22,365 nt of DNA from JAWLHU01 sp041690255 (GCA_041690255.1 JAWLHU010000029.1:1-22365), one strand, 5' to 3'. Numbered from the stretch's first letter, positions 1 to 6,477 are shown. Made by a program: numbers and translations. Notes: a model not told the origin generated them from the sequence alone.

Positions 1-345
1 TGACTATCGTGGACCAACTCATCACAAAACCTGGTGCGTGGCGGAACAGTCCGATGCGCAGCCACATGTCCTGCGAGGTACGCGACTACATGGATGAGCG
101 GCTTGCGACAGGCCCTACGGCTCATCAAGGACCTTTCTGGCCAGTATGGGCTGGAGGTGGCCATTACCTCCATGCAGGAAGCGCTGGTCCGCCGGCGTGC
201 TGGCAGTATTAACGTGAACGCTACGATGATTGCCGCACGGATTGCCCACTATGGTCTCGACACACCGGGCGAGCCGGGACCGGATCTGAGTTGCTACGAT
301 GCCCTTCTCGTGACGACAGGAGGGCCAGAGCATGGACCGCAGTGA
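1..345 (+). pseudogene. istA: IS21 transposase IstA, 3' part with apparent frameshift
   Basis: The gene enters from outside the window. Its C-terminal part reads well in frame 1 from about position 100 to the TGA at 343-345 (ALRLIKDLSGQYGLEVAI, then NATMIAARIAHYGLDTPG, then CYDALL), the usual tail of IstA just before IstB. Upstream of about position 100 the plausible protein (VDQLITKPGAWRNSP, then RDYMDE) lies in frame 3, not frame 1. The best reading therefore needs a one-base shift around 95-105. IstA is the DDE transposase that acts with the IstB ATPase. The frame change may be a real inactivating mutation or a sequence error. No catalytic residues are visible because the DDE core would lie upstream. 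Confidence 0.6.
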
Positions 346-3252
346 GATCCGGCAGGGAATCGCGCAGTTCTGCCGGCAGCTGATTCTCAGCCAGAACCCC
401 GTCCGGCTATGTGACCTGGAGGCAACCCCAAAGCAGGAAGAGTTTCTGTACCGTGTATTCAAAGAGGAACTCGAACACCGGGAGCGCCTTCGTAAGGCTC
501 GCCTCTTCCAACGAGCCGCCTTTCCAGTACGCAAGACCCTCGAAACTTACGAGTGGAATGCCCTACGTCTCCCCTCAACGCTGCAGCCGGACGAACTGAC
601 TTCTTGTCAGTTCGTCCGGGACAAGAAGAACCTCGTGCTGTTCGGCCCTGTGGGTACGGGGAAGACCCATCTGGCCATTGCCCTCGGGGTGAGGGCATAT
701 GAGTTGGGCATCGCTACCCGCTTCTTTACGGCTACGTCACTGGTTACTCGCCTGAGCGAAAGCAAACGTGCTGGCCACCTGGAACGAACCGTGAACGAAC
801 TGGCGAAGGCCGATCTTGTCATTATCGATGAGTGGGGCTGTGCGCCACGAGGCGCTTGACATATACCGTGCAACCTGAAATGGTTGCCGCCCTCAGATGC
901 ACCTGGGGGACGAAGCTAGGGGCAGGGTAATGGCGGACCGCGCCGGAGCCCGGGAGCAGCCCTGACAACAGTAACGCTGCATCGGAACTACCAGACGGTG
1001 CAGGCGTGCCAGCAAGAGCGGAAGGCATAGCGCAAGCAAACCATCGGTCGAAGCCCCTTGATTCGTCACCAACTCAAATCTGGTGGATATGGGTTGTCCA
1101 CGAGTATCGTCAGCGGTTATCCGTATCCGCGACGGCACTGGCGACGGGTTAGCCGTATCCCGCGCCGGTGGCTCTGGTGAGAGTGCAATTGCTCCAGAGA
1201 TAGGCTCGTAGGGGTGTAAGGTGGATGCCGTGTCGCTCGAACGGAGTCAAGTGAACGTGGGAAGCTGCTGGAGGCCACTCCTGCGAAGGATAGGGGCGGT
1301 GTCCCCCGAAGGCACCAGCAGTGGCGGAGTCTCCGTAGTAGTCCGAGGCCGGGAAAGCCGGCCACATGGCGAAGGGAGACAGTAAGGGAGAAACTCGCTG
1401 ACAGGTAAGGAGGACTCACGAGTGAATTCTCGTGAACCAGAGGACTGGGTACTTACGTGGCAAACGAAGTTTCACGAGTGGGCAGCAAAGGATCGGACCC
1501 TACGGTTTCACGATGTCTACAATCTCGTCTGCGACCGCCGGACCCTCTGGGTGGCCTGGCAACACATCAGGTCAAACAAGGGGTCAAGAACGGCAGGCGC
1601 GGACGGGATGACTCGGTACTACGTAGAAGAGCGGATCGGCGTGACGAGTTTCCTGACGAGCATCTATCAGGAACTCCGGAATGGGGCGTATCGCCCGACA
1701 CCCGTCCGACAGAAGGGAATCCCCAAGAAGAACGGCAAAGTTCGCTACCTTGGCATTCCAACGTTACGTGACCGGGTTGTGCAGCAAGCCCTCCGTATGG
1801 TGCTAGAACCCATCCTGGAAGCTGACTTCTATGAGGGCTCTTACGCCTATCGGCCCGGGCGTCGTGCCCAAGACGCGATCTCGGAGATCTATAAGTTTGC
1901 GCACCCGCACTCAGGATACCAGTGGATCATCGAAGGAGACATTAAAGCCTGCTTCGACTATGTAGACCACGGGATTCTGCTCAACAAGCTGAGAGAACGA
2001 ATTACCGACCGCAAAGTACTGCGCTTGGTAAAGCTGTTCCTCCAGTCGGGAGTCATCACGGAGATGGGCGAGCGGCGTTCCACGCTAACTGGCACACCCC
2101 AGGGAGGAATCATCTCTCCTCTGCTTGCGAACCTCTACCTGTCCATCCTGGACGAGCACTATGCCCGCCGGTGGCAGGAAATGGGTCGGTATTCCAGCCT
2201 TCGGCAACACTTGCGTAAGAAGGGCCTACCGACATACAAACTTGTACGGTTCGCAGATGACTTCGTAGTGGTGGTGCACGGCACTAAGGAACAAGCGGAA
2301 ACCCTCAAGACTGAAACAGCCGAATTTCTGAGGGAGCACATGAAAATGGAGCTCTCCCAAGAGAAGACGCTCGTCACTCATGTCGAAGAGGGGTTCAACT
2401 TCCTAGGACATAGAATCCAGGTCAAGTCCAAGCACGGAAAGAAACAGCTTCTCACTTACCCGACAAAAGACAGTCTCATGCGCGTCAAAGAAAAGGTGAA
2501 GAAGATCACCAGCCGAGCAACGATCCCCATGAGCCTCGGGGACATCCTCGGGCAGCTTAACCCGATCCTGCGCGGGTGGTCGAACTATTACCGATATGAC
2601 GCCGCCAAATCGACCTTCTCCTATCTTGACTACTACACATGGCATCGCGTCTTCAGGTGGCTCCGCAAGAAGCACCACAAGATGCCAGTGAAGCGGATGA
2701 TAGCCAGATGGTGCCCCGACTGGGAGTTCCGAGACGGGAAAGCAGAGCTGTTTCGCGTTGCACGAGTCAAAGTGGAACGGTATCGCTACAAGGGAACCAA
2801 AATCCTTCACCGGTGGAATGAGGTCCTGGTCCGCACGGAACGAGCGAAGTTCCGACACCTGTCATATGACGAGGACCTGGTTCTCGAACACCTCAGTGAC
2901 CTGCTGACCTCTTGAAACCTTATGGAGAGCCGGATGCAGAAAAGTGCACGTCCGGTTCGGAGAAAGGGGCGTGGAGACCTACGGCCGAAAGGCCGGAAGG
3001 CGCCAAGCCCCTATTCTACATCTGCCCATGGACCGCGAAGAGGCGCAGCTATTGTTCCAGGTAATCGCCGCCAGCTATGAACGTCGGAGCCTGATCATTA
3101 CGACGAACCTGGAGTTCTCAAAGTGGGGCGGCATCTTCACCGATGACCAGATGGCGGCAGCGATGATTGACCGCCTGGCTCACCACGGCCAGTTGATTGT
3201 TTTCGAGGGTGAGAGCTACCGCCTGAAGCATGCGCTGATGCGTCAGAAGTGA
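332..3252 (+). CDS. istB: IS21 helper ATPase IstB, split by a group II intron (exons 332-839 and 3020-3252)
   Basis: IstB is the AAA+ ATPase that assists IstA in target selection and DNA remodelling. Joining 332-839 to 3020-3252 gives one open frame of 246 aa, close to the normal IstB length. Walker A (GPVGTGKTH) is at residues 105-113 and Walker B (LVIIDEWG) at 162-169. The split falls after the first base of the codon for Tyr170, in the conserved stretch WGYLPMDREEAQLLF. Exon 2 continues with SLIITTNLEFSKWGGIF and MIDRLAHHG, both standard IstB motifs. The ATG at 332 has a good ribosome site (CAGGAGGG, 317-324) and overlaps the istA stop. Unspliced, the protein would end after about 175 aa without the sensor and C-terminal part. 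Confidence 0.9.
1052..1057 (+). other. Candidate EBS1 (exon-binding site) pairing with IBS1 at 834-839
   Basis: AGCCCC in the domain I region is the perfect complement of GGGGCT, the last six bases of istB exon 1. Group II introns choose their target through this pairing. A possible EBS2 is the CATCG near 980 or near 1043, which could pair with CGATG in the upstream exon (about 827-831); that second pairing is weaker evidence. Confidence 0.6.
1417..1434 (+). promoter_or_regulatory. Hairpin enclosing the maturase start codon (domain IVa-like)
   Basis: CACGAG (1417-1422) and CTCGTG (1429-1434) form a perfect 6-bp stem with a 6-nt loop. The GTG start codon at 1422 lies across the stem and loop, and the AAGGAGG ribosome site (1407-1413) is just upstream. 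In studied group II introns, domain IVa carries the maturase ribosome site and is bound by the maturase, which then limits its own translation. The position here fits that role. The functional link is inferred. Confidence 0.5.
1422..2915 (+). CDS. ltrA: Group II intron reverse transcriptase/maturase (no HNH endonuclease domain)
   Basis: This 497-aa intron-encoded protein helps its intron fold and splice and copies it by reverse transcription at new sites. RT blocks are clear: GIPTLRDRVVQQAL (111-124), YAYRPGR (141-147), the catalytic ACFDYVDH (176-183), TGTPQGGIISPLLANLYL (223-240) and the catalytic FADD (277-280, where many relatives have YADD). The maturase (domain X) motif ILRGWSNYYR lies at 382-391, with a basic region after it. 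The C-terminus has no Cys/His pairs of an HNH endonuclease, so target-primed copying would need a primer such as a nascent DNA strand. The GTG start has AAGGAGG 8 nt upstream and lies in a hairpin (1417-1434). Confidence 0.95.
   Translation: MNSREPEDWVLTWQTKFHEWAAKDRTLRFHDVYNLVCDRRTLWVAWQHIRSNKGSRTAGADGMTRYYVEERIGVTSFLTSIYQELRNGAYRPTPVRQKGIPKKNGKVRYLGIPTLRDRVVQQALRMVLEPILEADFYEGSYAYRPGRRAQDAISEIYKFAHPHSGYQWIIEGDIKACFDYVDHGILLNKLRERITDRKVLRLVKLFLQSGVITEMGERRSTLTGTPQGGIISPLLANLYLSILDEHYARRWQEMGRYSSLRQHLRKKGLPTYKLVRFADDFVVVVHGTKEQAETLKTETAEFLREHMKMELSQEKTLVTHVEEGFNFLGHRIQVKSKHGKKQLLTYPTKDSLMRVKEKVKKITSRATIPMSLGDILGQLNPILRGWSNYYRYDAAKSTFSYLDYYTWHRVFRWLRKKHHKMPVKRMIARWCPDWEFRDGKAELFRVARVKVERYRYKGTKILHRWNEVLVRTERAKFRHLSYDEDLVLEHLSDLLTS
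2927..2958 (+). ncRNA. Group II intron domain V (catalytic hairpin)
   Basis: GAGCCGGA (2927-2934) pairs with TCCGGTTC (2951-2958). An upper stem TGCA/TGCA encloses GAAAAG, and the two-base CG bulge lies on the 3' side. This is the characteristic domain V shape that builds the catalytic metal site. It starts 12 nt after the maturase stop codon, the expected place. Confidence 0.9.
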
Positions 3253-3270
3253 CGGCCGAACTGGAAACTC

Positions 3271-3352
3271 ACCAGGGATTTCTGGTGATCAGACCAGGGA
3301 AATCCTCATGATCGCACCAGGGAGTTCGCGATGATCAGACCAGGGAAATCCT
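3271..3352 (+). repeat. IS21 right-end direct repeats (four copies, 22-23 nt spacing)
   Basis: ACCAGGG occurs at 3271, 3293, 3316 and 3339, each preceded by a TCA/TCAG/TCGC-like context. Copies two and four share the 20-mer GATCAGACCAGGGAAATCCT (3287-3306 and 3333-3352). Copies one and three are degenerate. The 22-23 nt period puts each copy two helical turns apart, as for the multiple transposase-binding sites at IS21-family ends. Confidence 0.7.
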
Positions 3353-3445
3353 GTTGACAAAACACAGGCAGTCAGCGCACGAGTCTGCGCCGTAGCCGGA
3401 AACAGGGCCTTCTCCCCGGGTACCCCCAACCTATGCCAAATTATG

Positions 3446-3481
3446 AGAGGTACATCCGCATCAACGAGCGGTTGTACCTCT
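3446..3481 (+). other. Strong stem-loop (9 + 4 bp) in the intergenic region
   Basis: AGAGGTACA (3446-3454) is the exact inverse of TGTACCTCT (3473-3481). A T-T mismatch follows, then CCGC (3456-3459) pairs with GCGG (3468-3471), leaving an 8-nt loop. No T-run follows. It may be part of a structured RNA or a recombination or binding site. Confidence 0.5.
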
Positions 3482-3530
3482 TCCTGTGCAAGGGCCGGTC
3501 TAGATAGGCTGCTCACCCTAGTGGACAGAA

Positions 3531-3560
3531 GCTCAGGGTAGCCTGGGCAGTCACTCTGCG
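3531..3560 (+). repeat. Copy 1 of a ~30-nt element also found at 9944-9973
   Basis: Both copies have GCTCAG, then a 7-nt variable stretch, then TGGGCAGTCACTC followed by one variable base and GCG, at identical spacing. Copy 2 lies in the leader of the cpaB gene. No function is known. Confidence 0.4.
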
Positions 3561-3706
3561 CGAAAAGTGGCGGTCGAGTCAGGCTCAACAGCCGGGCCTC
3601 GTGTGCCGATAGGTGGACCATCATATAACGGAAGTAGTTCATCAACCCTTATGATGGGTGGAAGCCACCCTCCAGCGGCGAGGGGTTAGGGATGAGAGGG
3701 ATGCTG

Positions 3707-4297
3707 ATGAACCGAAAGACGTGTCGGTGGGCGGTTTTTCTGCTGGGTGTGGCCGTTCTGGCACCCGCTGGAGTGGCGATGGTTGACTCAGGAACGCTTA
3801 AGGTCAAGGCAGCCGTTCGTGACGCTCTCGATACCCGAGCGAGGGCACTCCTCCACGATGGAAAAGCTGAGTCAGTTGTCGAACTGTACGACACGGCCTT
3901 CGCTGAGGCAGAAACCGTAGCCGGGGCCGATCTGGCGGCGTACGAGCAGGAGCGAGTCCGAGCGTTTCATGCCTATGCTGCTGAACGAGAGATGAAGTTC
4001 GTGACCGCCAAAGTCCACATAACCTTCCTGTCCGCTGATATCGTGGGTAGCACGGCTGATGTTGAGGTGATTGAGTCGCTCTCTCTCGGCTACCATTACG
4101 TCGAAAGCCCGAGCGCAGTTACCACCTTTGGTCTCGACACTCCACACCGCATGCAGCTCGTTCGGGTATCCGATCGGTGGCTCATCCGTCGAGATGCCTA
4201 TCTGGACCCGCTCAACGAAGCTCTTGAACCTGACCATCTCACCCCTAGGGCGTCTTACGCTCCCGATGGAGACTCCGGGTCAGGCACCCTGATTTAA
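3707..4297 (+). CDS. Small secreted protein, family not recognised
   Basis: The 196-aa product begins with a typical signal peptide (MNRKTCRW, then a VFLLGVAVLAPAGVA core), so it should be exported. The mature part starts with an Ala/Glu/Arg-rich helical region (about residues 30-95). A compact alpha/beta region follows (FVTAKVHITFLSADIVGS, VEVIESLSLGYHYV) and ends in QLVRVSDRWLIRRDAYLDP. That layout resembles the NTF2-like or amidase-associated N-terminal domains of Gram-positive secreted proteins, but no catalytic domain follows. ATG 3707 is chosen because GAGAGGG (3694-3700) lies 6 nt before it; ATGs at 3692 and 3701 are in frame but poorly spaced. No clear promoter or terminator was seen. 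Confidence 0.7.
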   Translation: MNRKTCRWAVFLLGVAVLAPAGVAMVDSGTLKVKAAVRDALDTRARALLHDGKAESVVELYDTAFAEAETVAGADLAAYEQERVRAFHAYAAEREMKFVTAKVHITFLSADIVGSTADVEVIESLSLGYHYVESPSAVTTFGLDTPHRMQLVRVSDRWLIRRDAYLDPLNEALEPDHLTPRASYAPDGDSGSGTLI

Positions 4298-4404
4298 GAT
4301 CGGTCATCTGCTCGTAGCAGGCAGGTATCGCCTTTCGTCCGTGCAGCCGTAAATGGCGAGAACATCAACACCAGTCTGCGCTATTCTGCTGGATAAATTC
4401 CCTC

Positions 4405-4433
4405 TTGATTCCACATAATGGATGACCTATAAT
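4405..4433 (+). promoter_or_regulatory. Sigma-A-type promoter for the TPR-peptide operon
   Basis: TTGATT (4405-4410) and TATAAT (4428-4433) are separated by 17 nt. The -10 box is a perfect match and the spacing optimal. Transcription would start near 4440. An upstream in-frame ATG at 4422 lies inside the promoter and cannot be the start codon. Confidence 0.8.
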
Positions 4434-4453
4434 CGAATTGGAAGTCGATTCCA
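4431..4453 (+). promoter_or_regulatory. Candidate operator at the start site of the TPR-peptide operon
   Basis: Two nested dyads overlap the end of the -10 box and the predicted start site. AATCGA (4431-4436) mirrors TCGATT (4445-4450), and TGGAA (4439-4443) mirrors TTCCA (4449-4453) around a 5-nt centre. A repressor here would block transcription. A related GGAA-N5-TTCC dyad lies just after the -10 box of the nearby HTH regulator gene (6254-6266). Confidence 0.5.
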
Positions 4454-4478
4454 GTCAACTTGGCAGGAGGGAAGACCA

Positions 4479-5411
4479 GTGGCGGATGTGTTCGATACGG
4501 TAACAGACCTGTTTGACCGCCAGCAGTGGGCAGCGTGTGCCGAACAGGCCGCCCTGGCTTTAGCCAATAGCGAATGGCCGACAGAGCGAGAGGCATTCCT
4601 CCTCCTTGCCAGAAGTAGTAGCTTGAGACGGCTTCAGTTTTACACCGAGGCGCTCGACCCCGCTAGACTGGCGGTCTACTTGGCGGAGGAACTGAAGGAT
4701 GACGTGCTGTTAGGGCGGGCGCTCGCCAACCTAGGGTGGATTCGGCACCGCATTCAAGGCATGGAGAGTTCAGCGGCCGAAACCCAGCGCCGACTCCTGT
4801 CGATTATCCCGAGGTGTCCGGCCCTGCGAGATCAACTCCTGCCGGCCATGCTCAACCTAGGCACCTACCTCCGAGCGGCAGGCCAGAATCCCGAGGCTCT
4901 TGACCAGTTCAAAGCCACCTTCGAGGCGGCGACCAAGTATGGCGATCGTCAGATTGCCCAAATGGCTCGTACCTATGCTGTCTGGGAAGCACTCCGCCTT
5001 CAAAGGGTAGACGAAGCAGAGCCACTTATCGGGGCTGGAGAACAGGCTTGCGAGCATGATCCCCGCCTGAAAGCCGATCACCTACTGGACCTTGCGCAGT
5101 TATCAATGCTCAAAAAGAACCCGGCTGAGGCTGCGGGGTATGCGATTGCAGCCATGCCCCTGATTGAGAAGGTGTTTTCGGAAGCTCCACACCTCCTACC
5201 AACGGGGCTAGAGATCCTGGCTCGCGCTAGTGCGCAGTGCAACGAACCGGAGTTGGCATTGCGGGCTGCGATTATAGCCAAGGAGAAGGCCGAGGCGTGT
5301 GACCGGCACGACATTATGGCAGAAGCGGGTGACCTGGCTCGGTCCATCGCCCTCCAGTACCCTGATGTAGTCGCAAAGGTGATGGACTCCATGGACGGTG
5401 TGAGCCGCTGA
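4479..5411 (+). CDS. TPR-repeat protein, Rap-like candidate peptide receptor
   Basis: The 310-aa protein is all-helical, with repeated helix pairs typical of tetratricopeptide repeats. Examples are DVLLGRALANLGWIRHRIQ, LPAMLNLGTYLRAAGQNPEA, DHLLDLAQLSMLKKNPAEAA and GLEILARASAQCNEPELALR. It has no signal peptide, membrane segment or N-terminal DNA-binding helix-turn-helix, so it resembles Rap-type rather than PlcR/NprR-type receptors. GTG 4479 is chosen because AGGAGGG (4465-4471) precedes it by 7 nt and the promoter lies at 4405-4433. A small secreted-peptide gene follows after 19 nt with its own strong ribosome site. In Rap/Phr pairs such a peptide is exported, processed, re-imported and binds the TPR protein. 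That role here is inferred from layout, not from a recognised Rap sequence. Confidence 0.75.
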   Translation: MADVFDTVTDLFDRQQWAACAEQAALALANSEWPTEREAFLLLARSSSLRRLQFYTEALDPARLAVYLAEELKDDVLLGRALANLGWIRHRIQGMESSAAETQRRLLSIIPRCPALRDQLLPAMLNLGTYLRAAGQNPEALDQFKATFEAATKYGDRQIAQMARTYAVWEALRLQRVDEAEPLIGAGEQACEHDPRLKADHLLDLAQLSMLKKNPAEAAGYAIAAMPLIEKVFSEAPHLLPTGLEILARASAQCNEPELALRAAIIAKEKAEACDRHDIMAEAGDLARSIALQYPDVVAKVMDSMDGVSR

Positions 5412-5430
5412 CAAGCAAGGAGGGCGAATC

Positions 5431-5574
5431 GTGAAGAAGGTTATGCTGGTGATCGCCATGGTCCTCGGAGTGATGCTTGCTTCAAACGGCCCCGCCTTCG
5501 CAGGCCCTGGCGACGGAATTGAACCCATGCGGATGATGGAGGTCGGGAGCGGCCACAGCACAATTTTGCGGTGA
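5431..5574 (+). CDS. 47-aa secreted peptide precursor, candidate Phr-like signal
   Basis: The GTG start has AAGGAGGG (5417-5424) 6 nt upstream. The product opens with a two-Lys, hydrophobic signal sequence (KKVMLVIAMVLGVML) and a plausible signal-peptidase site after PAFA (residues 21-24). That leaves a short tail of 23 residues ending MEVGSGHSTILR. Phr-type precursors have this size and layout: signal sequence, short linker, and active peptide at or near the C-terminus. The gene directly follows the TPR gene on the same promoter and ends 36 nt before the convergent HTH gene. It is too short for usual gene finders. The active segment cannot be fixed from one sequence. Confidence 0.7.
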   Translation: MKKVMLVIAMVLGVMLASNGPAFAGPGDGIEPMRMMEVGSGHSTILR

Positions 5575-5610
5575 TCACTCCCGGATCCCTGGGGACAACG
5601 GATAGTGAGG

Positions 5611-6246
5611 TCAATGGCCAACCATCCCCTGAAGAGCAGCAACTCCCTCAGATGCACTCGCTGACCGAGCCATTTGGAGGAAGCGACTCACACGAGGGAG
5701 GCCTGCCAGCGGGTCCACCCACTGGCCAGCTACCTGTCCGCTACGAAACCACGAGACAGGGATCTCAGTCAATCCATGGATCGCCTCCGCTACCAGATCA
5801 GCGGTTCTGCGGTCAGGTGGAGAGACCCTCCACCTGGCCAGCAGGGTGCAAATAGCCAGCTCCGGCCTACCACAAGCAGAGGCCAGTAGCTTGGTGGTTA
5901 CCTTCTCCGGGTACTTCCTCATTAGGAAGTCGAGCGTGACCTTCACCCGCTGGGACCGGGTCATCAGGGCCCACTCCAGGCGCTGTCCGGGAGCAGCGTG
6001 ACGAATGATCCACTCGAACTCTCCCTTAGGCGAGGCACCCTCCAGGAGGGACAACTCATCAATGCCATACCCCTGGGCGACTTTCCGCAGGTAGAAACGG
6101 AGCTTGGGCGGGTTGTGCCCAATGCAAATGCGGCGGATTGTCTCTCTGCTAACTCCAGTCAGCTGGTCAGCCTGGGCATACGAGTGCCCGTGAGAATCGA
6201 GAAGATGCTGGACGCGACTGCCCACGCTCATGAGCCCACCCCCCAT
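5611..6246 (-). CDS. HTH (XRE-like) transcription regulator
   Basis: The 211-aa product begins with a helix-turn-helix of the Cro/C1 type (VGSRVQHLLDSHGHSYAQAD, then QLTGVSRETIRRICIG, residues about 8-45). The recognition helix is in SRETIRRI. The following KLRFYLRKVAQGYGIDE looks like the rest of the XRE fold. The C-terminal 140 residues (from FEWIIRHAAPG) are helical and match nothing I recognise; they may be a dimer or ligand domain. ATG 6246 is preceded by AAAGGAG at an 11-nt distance; ATG 6231 (after GGGGGGTGGG) is an alternative. The gene faces the TPR-peptide operon and has its own promoter with a dyad under it, which suggests autoregulation. Confidence 0.75.
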   Translation of the reverse strand: MGGGLMSVGSRVQHLLDSHGHSYAQADQLTGVSRETIRRICIGHNPPKLRFYLRKVAQGYGIDELSLLEGASPKGEFEWIIRHAAPGQRLEWALMTRSQRVKVTLDFLMRKYPEKVTTKLLASACGRPELAICTLLARWRVSPPDRRTADLVAEAIHGLTEIPVSWFRSGQVAGQWVDPLAGLPRVSRFLQMARSASASEGVAALQGMVGH

Positions 6247-6253
6247 GAAAACA

Positions 6254-6266
6254 GGAACTCCTTTCC
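6254..6266 (-). promoter_or_regulatory. Candidate operator of the HTH regulator gene (GGAA-N5-TTCC)
   Basis: Read on the minus strand, GGAA-AGGAG-TTCC starts 2 nt after the -10 box. The TPR-peptide operon has GGAA-GTCGA-TTCC starting 6 nt after its -10 box. Shared arms, spacing and position suggest one regulator. Caution: the AAGGAG ribosome site lies within this dyad, so part of the match could be chance. Confidence 0.4.
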
Positions 6267-6268
6267 AA

Positions 6269-6298
6269 ATTATAGTGGTGATTTACACAAATTGGCAA
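6269..6298 (-). promoter_or_regulatory. Sigma-A-type promoter of the HTH regulator gene
   Basis: On the minus strand TTGCCA (6293-6298) and TATAAT (6269-6274) are 18 nt apart. The -10 box is perfect. The start codon at 6246 lies about 23 nt after the -10 box. Confidence 0.7.
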
Positions 6299-6352
6299 CA
6301 CACGAACACTCGTCCAAACACGACATAGTGAAATCGAACAAGACGAACGGCG

Positions 6353-6404
6353 TGTGCTAACAGCACAACCCACCACAGCGAGACCGGGATGACCCGGTCT
6401 TTTT
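6353..6404 (+). terminator. Tandem hairpins ending in an intrinsic terminator, upstream of the Spo0A-like operon
   Basis: TGTGCT/AGCACA (6353-6367, loop AAC) is followed by AGACCGGG/CCCGGTCT (6381-6400, loop ATGA) and TTTTT. The second is a strong plus-strand terminator. No plus-strand gene ends just upstream; the HTH gene runs the other way. It may therefore end a short unannotated RNA, act as an attenuator before 6478, or stop antisense read-through from the TPR-peptide operon. Confidence 0.75.
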
Positions 6405-6477
6405 CCATTTATTCCCGATCCCGCTACGTGATAGAGTCGAACCACGGACAGGCCATCAACGAGTGGGGGTGAGACGA

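Larger units (their letters stand above)
840..3019 (+). mobile_element. Group II intron (2180 nt) with maturase ORF, inserted in istB
   Basis: The intron begins GTGCGCC, matching the group II 5' end GUGYG, and ends in AC (the AY rule). These two edges restore the istB reading frame exactly, which fixes them to the base. The maturase/RT gene lies inside, and a textbook domain V hairpin is at 2927-2958. A likely domain VI follows at 2968-3004, with GGCG pairing with CGCC around a GGCC-GAAA-GGCC hairpin. The six bases before the insertion (GGGGCT, 834-839) are complementary to AGCCCC at 1052-1057, a convincing IBS1-EBS1 pair. The branch adenosine was not assigned. All parts needed for splicing and retrohoming seem present, so the intron may be active. 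Confidence 0.92.
1..3366 (+). mobile_element. IS21-family insertion sequence, right-hand part (istA 3' end, istB, right terminal repeats)
   Basis: The stretch carries the end of an IstA-type transposase, an IstB-type ATPase overlapping it by 14 nt, and then four direct repeats ending near a CA dinucleotide. That order and the multiple terminal repeats are typical of IS21-family elements. The left end lies outside the window. The right end is placed near 3366 because IS21-type ends begin TG and finish CA, and the repeats stop at 3352; the exact base is uncertain. A group II intron sits inside istB, and istA seems frameshifted, so the element is probably immobile on its own unless the frameshift is an assembly error. 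Confidence 0.8.
3367..3706 (+). other. Intergenic region with several RNA-like hairpins, no convincing gene
   Basis: No supported gene lies between the IS end and 3707. A 24-codon ATG ORF at 3434-3508 has no clear ribosome site. Three hairpins stand out. At 3446-3481, AGAGGTACA pairs with TGTACCTCT and an inner CCGC with GCGG. Near 3507-3546, AGGCT and ACCCT pair with AGGGT and AGCCT. At 3656-3670, GGGTGG pairs with CCACCC. None is followed by a T-run, so they are not simple terminators. The stretch could be a small RNA, the 5' leader of the next gene, or the edge of an older mobile element. Confidence 0.45.

Noticed and set aside
3271..3352. CRISPR-like array
   Set aside because: The copies are too short and degenerate, with no unique spacers of fixed length and no cas genes; they fit IS21 terminal repeats.
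3289..3645. Minus-strand 118-aa ORF
   Set aside because: It overlaps the IS21 end repeats, has no ribosome site and no protein-like composition.
4422..4478. Upstream ATG start for the TPR protein
   Set aside because: It lies between the -35 and -10 boxes of the promoter at 4405-4433 and would not be in the transcript; GTG 4479 has a proper ribosome site.
6328..6360. Ten-codon leader peptide (GTG to TAA) before the attenuator-like hairpins
   Set aside because: No ribosome site and no run of regulatory codons; kept only as a possible transcript region.
5998..6360. Plus-strand 120-aa ORF
   Set aside because: It runs antisense through the HTH regulator and its promoter and has no ribosome site.
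6431..6442. Possible Spo0A box (AGTCGAA) upstream of the 6478 operon
   Set aside because: One mismatch to TGTCGAA in a single copy; such matches are expected by chance.
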